From an uncultured Ruminococcus sp. (GTDB taxonomy: Bacteria; Bacillota; Clostridia; Oscillospirales; CAG-272), in contig CACXCL010000015.1 of the NCBI GenBank assembly GCA_902766115.1, positions 1-10,303 of the forward strand: a stretch of 10,303 bases of DNA, in the 5' to 3' direction. The notes below the pieces were generated by a model. The model was not told the DNA's origin and ran no database searches. It saw only the letters and a list, made by a program, of their open reading frames with translations. Shown here piece by piece: positions 5,298 through 10,303 of this stretch (position 1 is the first letter of the stretch; every line of letters starts with the position of its first letter). Made by a program: the position numbers and the translations under genes.

Positions 5298-8200
5298 ATG
5301 AAAAAGAGAATCGTATCGCTCGTTATTTCATTCGTCATGCTTGCGGGAATACTTATTTATCCCGTGAGTTCCGCCGAGGGCGGATCGATGCCGTTCAAAG
5401 ACGTCAAGGCCGGAAAATGGTACTGTAAGAGCGTTGAATACGTGTATGAAAACGGCTATATGAACGGCGTCACCCCTGACAGGTTCGATCCGAACGGAAA
5501 TCTCACACGCGGCATGGTCGTCACGATACTCTGCCGCATGGACGGAGGCAAGCCCGAACTGACAGGCGTGTTCTCTGACGTCAAACCTAAAAAATGGTAC
5601 GCCGGCTACGTGGGCTGGGCGTCGAAAAACGGTCTTGTCAACGGCTACTCGGACGGGACTTTCAAGCCCGAGGCCAATATCACAAGGCAGGAAATGGCTG
5701 CGGTTATTTCCCGATACATAGAATACGCCGGGATCAGAATGCCCCGCCGATTTACCGCTCCGGCGGAGTTTACCGACACCGCGAAGATAGGCAAGTGGGC
5801 GAAGACCCACGTCGAGACCTTAAGACGCGCCGGCATCTTCAACGGCGACGCGGCGGGGAAGTATAATCCTCAGTCCGAGATCACCCGCGCCGAGACGGCG
5901 ACGGTCGTCATGAATCTCATCAGCGCAAAAGATCTCGCCTGGCAGGGATACGATCCGCTCGATACCGACGGACCGGTCATCATCGGTGCGAAATATCTTT
6001 ACGACAACGCCTCTCAGATCAGAGGGACTCTTGCCACCGACATAGACCTCTCGGGTGACTTTCCCGTTCTCGACGCATATTACGATTCTTTCAAGGCGGG
6101 ATATACTTACGACTATCTCCGCGGCGGCTACGGCGGACGTAACCGCATGAATTCGATCGGCGTGTCGATCCGCGGTATTGATCTTTCGATATACGATCAT
6201 CCCGTTATGAAGGTCGCGTATAAGTACGTCGATTACGATGAACCCGATGCGCTTGACGGTTCATACCAGCACAATTTCGAAGAGGAATACGGCACGAACC
6301 ACAAGCACCGCGATCCGTTCGTTTTCGTCAAAGGCGAGAACGACGGCGAGTTCAGCACCGTGACCTTTGATTTTACCGAAAAATACGCTTCGGACACGTT
6401 CGATTTCGAACTGGATAATCTGAATCTTCTCATTTGTCCTTTTGACGAGTCCTATCGCGGTGAGATCGACGGGAAACCGGGAGGTCTGTTCAAGATCGCG
6501 TATATCGCTTTCTTCCCGGATCAGGCGTCCGCTGACGCGTTCACGCTGGGATCGGCGTCGCCCGAGATCAAAGATTACATTTACAACTACAAGCTTTATA
6601 CCGAATTGTTCTACGAGTACGCAGACGGGTCGCTGCGTGCAGAATACGATAAAAAGCTGACTGACAGGATCGGACAGATCATGGACTCAAAGAGCGAGGT
6701 CAGCCCGGAGGACGTCACGGCGCGCGGCGGAACGGTCTATTATCTCTCCTCGTTCCGCGGGGACGATAACAACGACGGTCTGTCTCCCGACAAGCCTCTT
6801 AAAAGCATATCGAGTTTATGGACGTACAAGGCGGGCGGTCAGGTCCGGCTTTCGAAAGTCAGACCCGGAGACGGCGTTTTCTTCGAGCGAGGATCCGTCT
6901 ATTTCCCCGAAAGATACGGCGGCACGCAGATCATAACTCTTGACGTGTGCGACGGCGTGACCTACGGCGCGTACGGCAAGGGTCCGAAGCCTCAGTTCAC
7001 CCACGCCGTCGACTTCGGGATCACAAGGTCGGATGAGAACGCCACGGGAACGTGGCTCAAGACGGAATGGGACAACATCTGGGTACTTGACAGCGAGCTC
7101 TCGGCTTTTTCCGACCCCGTCAACGGAGGACACTCGGACGGGTCCTGCAGCAATATCGTCATAAATCACGGCGAATACGTAGGCGTCAGAATGGCACCGA
7201 AAAAATTATCGGACGAGGCGGTATCGCCGTTCTCGGAAGACGATACTTCCCGTTATTTCGGCATGATGTGCAACGGCAGGGAGTGGTTTGAGTGCGGCAA
7301 CACTCCCATGACAAATCCCGGCACCGTTCTCACACACAATCTCGAGTTCATCCACGATCCGTCGGAACATAAGCTTTACATGTACTGTGATCTCGGCAAT
7401 CCCATGTACGTGTTCGACGATATCAAGTGCTCTACGGACGGTTACGTTTTATTAGGCTATTCCGAGGCGTCTTTTACCGGTGCCAAGGGAACGCGCCTTG
7501 ACAATCTTTCGATCCTCTACAGCGGCTCCATGGGCGCCATGCTCTCCGGCGACGGTCTTGTGATGTCGAACTGCGAGATCGGATGGTGTTCCGGCTCCCT
7601 CAGCTCCATCGAATCAGGCAAAGAGGCGAACGGTTCTTCTCAAAACGAAACCGTTTATAACTGCTACCTCCACGACATCGGCGACGGACCGCTTTCCACT
7701 CAGTTCGAAGTCGACTGGGATCCGGATTCAAAGCCGAAGTTCATTAAAAACACGGAGTATTATAACAACGTTATCGTCTCATCCGGAAACGCCGTCGAAT
7801 CGCTCTGCTATAACGAGACCCAGCGTGACGAGACGGGGATCTACGGCAAGAACAAGCAGTTGAATTTCCACATTCACGACAACATCTTTGCATACATAGG
7901 ATACGGCATAACCGAGCAGCAGATCGACGGAGACTCGAGACCCGTCAAACTCATAATCAACGGCGAGGTCGTCGAGGGCGGCTCGCACAAGGGCGGCGAG
8001 GTCTACTGTTCCACCGGGGAGAAGGTCAACTGCGTGATCGAGAATAATATCATCATGTACACCTGCGGCATTACCTGGAGCAACGATTTCTCCACAGACG
8101 CTCACAGGCGCGGATGGATTTCCCGGAACAATACGTACCTCTGTGACAACAGATATACTGTCTTCCTCAAAGCGGAAGCGGATATCGATCACTTTGTGCT

Positions 8201-8393
8201 GAACGAGCCGATCAAGAAGTTCACCAACGAATCGATGCCATATAACGAGAGGTATCTCGCATATTTTACGTCGAAGGGCGTCGAGGAGGGATCGAAATTC
8301 TACTGGTTCGAGGACGACGATCCGTACCTGCCTTTCTGGGGTTCGTTCACCGACGGATATTACATTGCGAACGGGACGGGCGCCGTAAAGTAA
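5298..8393 (+). CDS. Secreted S-layer-homology protein with unassigned central domain and right-handed beta-helix
   Basis: A 1031-residue cell-surface protein. Residues 1-26 are a signal peptide (MKKR, hydrophobic core, cut probably after VSSA). Three SLH domains follow at about 32-82, 91-142 and 156-208, each with the FxDVxxxxWY-type opening and the ITRxE-type motif (LTRG, ITRQE, ITRAE) that binds pyruvylated wall polymer. Residues about 209-473 form a region of strand-rich sequence with the element FKIAYIAFF at 398-406, carbohydrate-module-like but not identified. From about 475 (GGTVYYLSSFRGDDNNDGLS) the sequence is typical of secreted right-handed beta-helix proteins, many of which are polysaccharide lyases or glycosidases; no catalytic residues can be named. 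ATG 5298 is preferred to 5286: GGAG (5288-5291) is six bases before it and the signal peptide then starts MKKR. No own promoter seen; a terminator follows the stop. Role inferred: wall-attached glycan binding or breakdown. Confidence 0.88.
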   Translation: MKKRIVSLVISFVMLAGILIYPVSSAEGGSMPFKDVKAGKWYCKSVEYVYENGYMNGVTPDRFDPNGNLTRGMVVTILCRMDGGKPELTGVFSDVKPKKWYAGYVGWASKNGLVNGYSDGTFKPEANITRQEMAAVISRYIEYAGIRMPRRFTAPAEFTDTAKIGKWAKTHVETLRRAGIFNGDAAGKYNPQSEITRAETATVVMNLISAKDLAWQGYDPLDTDGPVIIGAKYLYDNASQIRGTLATDIDLSGDFPVLDAYYDSFKAGYTYDYLRGGYGGRNRMNSIGVSIRGIDLSIYDHPVMKVAYKYVDYDEPDALDGSYQHNFEEEYGTNHKHRDPFVFVKGENDGEFSTVTFDFTEKYASDTFDFELDNLNLLICPFDESYRGEIDGKPGGLFKIAYIAFFPDQASADAFTLGSASPEIKDYIYNYKLYTELFYEYADGSLRAEYDKKLTDRIGQIMDSKSEVSPEDVTARGGTVYYLSSFRGDDNNDGLSPDKPLKSISSLWTYKAGGQVRLSKVRPGDGVFFERGSVYFPERYGGTQIITLDVCDGVTYGAYGKGPKPQFTHAVDFGITRSDENATGTWLKTEWDNIWVLDSELSAFSDPVNGGHSDGSCSNIVINHGEYVGVRMAPKKLSDEAVSPFSEDDTSRYFGMMCNGREWFECGNTPMTNPGTVLTHNLEFIHDPSEHKLYMYCDLGNPMYVFDDIKCSTDGYVLLGYSEASFTGAKGTRLDNLSILYSGSMGAMLSGDGLVMSNCEIGWCSGSLSSIESGKEANGSSQNETVYNCYLHDIGDGPLSTQFEVDWDPDSKPKFIKNTEYYNNVIVSSGNAVESLCYNETQRDETGIYGKNKQLNFHIHDNIFAYIGYGITEQQIDGDSRPVKLIINGEVVEGGSHKGGEVYCSTGEKVNCVIENNIIMYTCGITWSNDFSTDAHRRGWISRNNTYLCDNRYTVFLKAEADIDHFVLNEPIKKFTNESMPYNERYLAYFTSKGVEEGSKFYWFEDDDPYLPFWGSFTDGYYIANGTGAVK

Positions 8394-8400
8394 AAGAGGA

Positions 8401-8432
8401 AACGGGACCGGCTATAGCGCCGGTCCCGTTTT
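8401..8432 (+). terminator. Intrinsic terminator of the SLH gene, overlapping the end of dpaB
   Basis: A 12-bp stem (8401-8412 with 8419-8430), GC-rich, six-base loop, followed by TTTT and, after AAC, five more T on the plus strand. The right arm lies inside the last codons of the convergent dpaB and the dpaB stop is in the loop and left arm. On the minus strand the stem is followed by TTTCCTCTTTT, so it may also slow or end dpaB transcription. Confidence 0.88.
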
Positions 8433-9005
8433 AACTTTTTCACTGTCCTGAACGAACAGAGGCATGATCTGACGCCCGTTTTTTGCGTACTCGATCGCTT
8501 TTTCGGTGAAAGAAAGATCCGCAGTCAGCGAAAACGGTTTTTTCTCCGGATCGTCTTCTGTCATGGGGAGGAAATACACGTTCTTCCTGCTCATCATCCT
8601 GCCGATATTCTCGAGATTTCCGCTCAAAGCGTCGTTTGTGAACAGCGCGATAATGAGAGGCCGTCCCTGTCTCAGATGAGCCTTGGACGCCATTGTGACG
8701 GGAGTGTCGGTTATTCCGTGGGCGAGCTTTGCCAGCGTGTTGCCGGTGCAGGGAAGAATGATCATCGCTTCAAGAGGGACGGAGGGTCCGAGCGGCTCGG
8801 CTTTTCCTATTGTGTGGATTATCCTTCTCCCGCATAGTTTTTCTACCTTTCCCGTCATATCAGCGGCTTTTCCGAATCTTGTATCCGTGCCGTACGCCGT
8901 CTCGCTCATAATTGGCTGGATATCATATTTTTTTGTCAGCTCTTCAAGTTTTCCGAGGGCTTTTCCGTGCGTGCAGAAGGAGCCGCAGATCGCAAACCCG
9001 ATCAC
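8412..9005 (-). CDS. spoVFB: Dipicolinate synthase subunit B (flavoprotein-like)
   Basis: Subunit B of dipicolinate synthase (also called dpaB), which with subunit A makes dipicolinic acid in the mother cell for import into the spore core, where it binds calcium and gives heat resistance. The 197 residues have the flavoprotein fold: GSFCT at 8-12 (nucleotide loop), the TAYGTDTRFGKA segment at 37-47, PCTGNTLAKLAHGITDTPVTMASKAHLR at 85-112 and a ligand-like 'RPLIIALFTNDALSGN'. Length agrees with the family (200 in B. subtilis). The start is GTG 9005: it overlaps the dpaA stop as GTGA, has GGAGGG six bases upstream (9017-9012) inside dpaA, and gives IGFAICGSFCTHGKAL as expected. An upstream extension of this frame inside dpaA is not coding. 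Tightly coupled to dpaA and so under the same control. Confidence 0.95.
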   Translation of the reverse strand: MIGFAICGSFCTHGKALGKLEELTKKYDIQPIMSETAYGTDTRFGKAADMTGKVEKLCGRRIIHTIGKAEPLGPSVPLEAMIILPCTGNTLAKLAHGITDTPVTMASKAHLRQGRPLIIALFTNDALSGNLENIGRMMSRKNVYFLPMTEDDPEKKPFSLTADLSFTEKAIEYAKNGRQIMPLFVQDSEKVKTGPAL

Positions 9006-9934
9006 ATCAATCCCTCCTCGCAGAGGATCGACCTTATAGAATCGTAGATTATTCTCCCCGAGGTCTCCGGAGAACATTTGCCGGGCAGAGACATGGCTTT
9101 TATGACCTTGATCTCAAGGTCACCGGCGGCAGTCAGATCGATTCCGCCGTTCATGGACGCAAGCTCGATCAGGAGTGTTTTTCTGTCGGTCTTCAGCAGC
9201 GTTTCCCGGTCGAATATCATATGAGGCACCGTGTTGAATATCACGTCAAAACCGACAGGATCGACCCGAAACTTCTCAAGAGGGATCGTCCTGCAGCCGT
9301 CGCAGGTCGCCCATGACAGATCTTTTATGCTTCTCGCCACGCAGGTGACGTTCGTTTTAAGTCCGAGCAGCCTTGTGGCGAGCGTTCTCCCGATCCTGCC
9401 GTAACCCACAACGGCGCAATTTGACTCCGCAAGCGTTACCGGCAGCGCCTCCATGGCGGCGGCGACCGCCCCCTCCGCCGTCGGCACGGCGTTTTTTATC
9501 TGAAATTCCTCCGATTCGTAGTAGTCGCGGACCTTGATCCTTTTCTCTCCCGCAAGGCGGCAGAACGACGGCGGTATCTTCCCGCCGAGGATCAACGTGT
9601 TCTCCCGCGTCCTGTTTATCAGTTCGGTCAGACGAAGGTCTGTGTCAGGCAGGGGACAGAACTCCTCCGTCGGGACCACGTTCAGCCTCACCCCGTCGCG
9701 CGTCATCGGAAGGGGGAGGATGAGAACATCGCTCCCGTTGACGGCGCTTATCCAGTCTCCGCATTTTACGGCGCTCCCGAAATTTACGCGTTTTTTCAGC
9801 AGTTCAAGCGAAGGACCGTCTCCGCCGCCCACGCCCCAGACCGCACATTCGGCGCCGTCCCGCGAAAGACGCGACGACACCGTCAGCTGACGCAGATCTC
9901 CGCCGATAACTCCGATTTTCAGATTGTTGTCCAT
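9002..9934 (-). CDS. spoVFA: Dipicolinate synthase subunit A
   Basis: Catalytic subunit A (dpaA) of dipicolinate synthase; it oxidises the dihydrodipicolinate-pathway intermediate to dipicolinic acid with NAD(P) in the mother cell. The 310 residues begin with IGVIGGDLRQ (7-16), continue with LPLPMTRDG (73-81) and DYYESEEFQIKNAVPTAEGAV (137-157), both conserved in the family, then the Rossmann loop VVGYGRIGRTLA (175-186) and the ending SLPGKCSPETSG. Length is close to the 297 of B. subtilis. ATG 9934 is used: AAAGGA (9950-9945) is ten bases upstream and the N-terminus is then right; the frame stays open to the window end but the upstream part is promoter DNA. Its TGA overlaps the GTG of dpaB by two bases within GTGA, so the two form an operon. 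In B. subtilis the operon is read by sigma-K; a candidate element is described separately. Confidence 0.97.
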   Translation of the reverse strand: MDNNLKIGVIGGDLRQLTVSSRLSRDGAECAVWGVGGGDGPSLELLKKRVNFGSAVKCGDWISAVNGSDVLILPLPMTRDGVRLNVVPTEEFCPLPDTDLRLTELINRTRENTLILGGKIPPSFCRLAGEKRIKVRDYYESEEFQIKNAVPTAEGAVAAAMEALPVTLAESNCAVVGYGRIGRTLATRLLGLKTNVTCVARSIKDLSWATCDGCRTIPLEKFRVDPVGFDVIFNTVPHMIFDRETLLKTDRKTLLIELASMNGGIDLTAAGDLEIKVIKAMSLPGKCSPETSGRIIYDSIRSILCEEGLM

Positions 9935-10150
9935 CTTATCTTTTTCCTTTCTTCCCGACTTCTCGGCAAAAACCTTTTCGTTCCATTTTATGACGAACGT
10001 GGAATTGTGACATGGATGAAAACAAGACAGCACGGTGCAAAAAACGGATAGATTTGCCATTATAATGACTAAAAAATGCATTTCGGTTGGTTTCGGCGGT
10101 ATATATATTGATAAAAAAAGAAAAAATACCGAAAAAAATAAAAAAATCAG
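9935..10150. other. Intergenic region between divergent dpaA and rplU, with A-tracts
   Basis: A stretch of about 216 bases without a convincing gene; with the rplU promoter and leader, the gap is 331 bases. Next to dpaA it holds the AAAGGA ribosome site and the possible sigma-K/E element. In the middle is the palindrome CATTATAATG (10058-10067) without a matching -35. From 10101 to 10146 it is very AT-rich, with four A-tracts (10113-10119, 10121-10126, 10132-10138, 10140-10146) just upstream of the rplU -35, which is where an UP element is expected. Confidence 0.6.
9984..9992 (-). promoter_or_regulatory. Possible mother-cell sigma (sigma-K/sigma-E type) -10 element for dpaAB
   Basis: On the minus strand CATAAAATG matches the sigma-K -10 (CATAnnnTA) in eight of nine positions and the sigma-E -10 (CATACAAT) in seven of eight. 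An AC that could serve as -35 lies 14 bases upstream, shorter than the usual 16-17. The transcript would start near 9977, about 43 bases before the dpaA ATG. Tentative; no sigma-A promoter for dpaAB was found. Confidence 0.35.
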
Positions 10151-10179
10151 TTGACTCGACCACTCGAATGTGGTAGAAT
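10151..10179 (+). promoter_or_regulatory. Sigma-A promoter of rplU
   Basis: TTGACT at 10151-10156 and TAGAAT at 10174-10179 with the ideal 17-bp spacer. The A-tract region directly upstream should strengthen it. The predicted start is near 10186, immediately before the structured leader. Confidence 0.9.
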
Positions 10180-10186
10180 GACTGTT

Positions 10187-10236
10187 GCCGCATGGCGTCA
10201 GGTCTTGAAATAACCTTGTGTTTACCTGACCCGGCG
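10187..10236 (+). ncRNA. Structured 5' leader of rplU (L21-leader-like)
   Basis: GTCAGGT (10197-10203) pairs exactly with ACCTGAC (10224-10230), and GCCG (10187-10190) with CGGC (10232-10235), giving a two-part hairpin at the start of the rplU transcript. Firmicutes are known to carry an L21 leader at this position, thought to let the ribosomal protein control its own operon. The match is by position and folding; a covariance search was not possible. No U-run follows the hairpin, so control would be at translation or through another mechanism. Confidence 0.7.
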
Positions 10237-10265
10237 AGTTCACAAAAGAAAGTGAGGAGCTTTTC

Positions 10266-10303
10266 ATGTTTGCGATCATCGAAACAGGCGGAAAGCAGTA
10301 CAA
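10266..10303 (+). CDS. rplU: 50S ribosomal protein L21, N-terminal fragment
   Basis: Only the first twelve codons are in the window: MFAIIETGGKQY, the typical start of bacterial L21, a protein of the large ribosomal subunit that binds 23S rRNA. ATG 10266 follows GTGAGGAG (10252-10259) at the right distance. A strong sigma-A promoter and an L21-type leader precede it, which supports the call. In Firmicutes rplU usually leads an operon with the protease gene for L27 and rpmA, which would lie beyond the window. Confidence 0.93.
   Translation, partial: MFAIIETGGKQY

Noticed and set aside
5385..5930. Direct repeats at DNA level
   Set aside because: These are the three SLH domains; similarity is at the protein level and explained by the domain family.
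7779..8192. 137-codon minus-strand frame inside the SLH gene
   Set aside because: Shadow of the beta-helix coding sequence; composition mirrors the plus-strand codons and no start signal was found.
10058..10067. Palindrome CATTATAATG, containing TATAAT on both strands, as a promoter
   Set aside because: No -35-like hexamer lies 16-19 bases upstream on either strand (CAAAAA and ACCGAA at 17).
9935..10303. Upstream extension of dpaA (frame open to the window end)
   Set aside because: It runs through AT-rich promoter DNA and antisense to the rplU promoter and leader; ATG 9934 has a ribosome site and the conserved N-terminus.
1..10303. CRISPR array, insertion sequence, tRNA or phage genes
   Set aside because: No regularly spaced repeats, transposase motifs, cloverleaf-like sequences or phage proteins were seen on either strand.

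Overview
The window reads as chromosomal DNA of an anaerobic, spore-forming Firmicute, most likely a gut-type Clostridium relative (Oscillospirales-like by inference). The basis is a spoIIGA-sigE pair, a dipicolinate synthase pair (spoVFA/spoVFB), a Gram-positive signal peptide with three SLH domains, strong GGAGG ribosome sites, and an ECF sigma factor/membrane protein pair of a kind common in gut Clostridia. No phage, transposon, CRISPR, tRNA or rRNA was seen.

Layout. 1-243 (+) is the C-terminal end of a Gfo/Idh/MocA-type oxidoreductase, closed by a strong intrinsic terminator. 318-1965 (+) is the sporulation operon spoIIGA-sigE: a sigma-A -10 box behind an unusually long spacer and a Spo0A-box-like element, a five-helix membrane aspartic protease, then the pro-sigma-E it should activate. 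spoIIGA has no ATG/GTG/TTG at the expected place and seems to start at ACG. A perfect 15-bp hairpin fills the gap to the convergent pair on the minus strand (3931-2004): an ECF sigma factor and a single-pass membrane protein likely to be its anti-sigma factor, overlapping by one base. They sit behind a promoter of ECF type, so the pair probably activates itself. sigG, which often follows sigE, is absent here.

4092-5259 (+) is the conserved ATPase gene ychF with its own sigma-A promoter. It is followed after a short gap by a 1031-residue secreted SLH protein (5298-8393) with an unassigned central domain and a C-terminal right-handed beta-helix, probably a cell-surface glycan-binding or glycan-cleaving protein. 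Between the ECF gene and ychF lies an inverted repeat that belongs to neither promoter core.

On the minus strand 9934-8412 encodes dpaA-dpaB (spoVFAB), overlapping by four bases, which make the dipicolinic acid of the spore core. The 331-bp gap from 9935 to 10265 holds a possible mother-cell sigma -10 element for dpaAB, an A-tract-rich tract, a strong sigma-A promoter and an L21-type structured leader, and the window ends in the first codons of rplU (+).

Functionally, two mother-cell sporulation modules (sigma-E activation, early; dipicolinate synthesis, late) lie about 7 kb apart, separated by housekeeping and envelope genes. The most notable points are the ACG start of spoIIGA, the ECF autoregulatory promoter, the architecture of the SLH protein and the sigE/ECF convergent junction without sigG. 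I did not find a clearly new multi-gene system.
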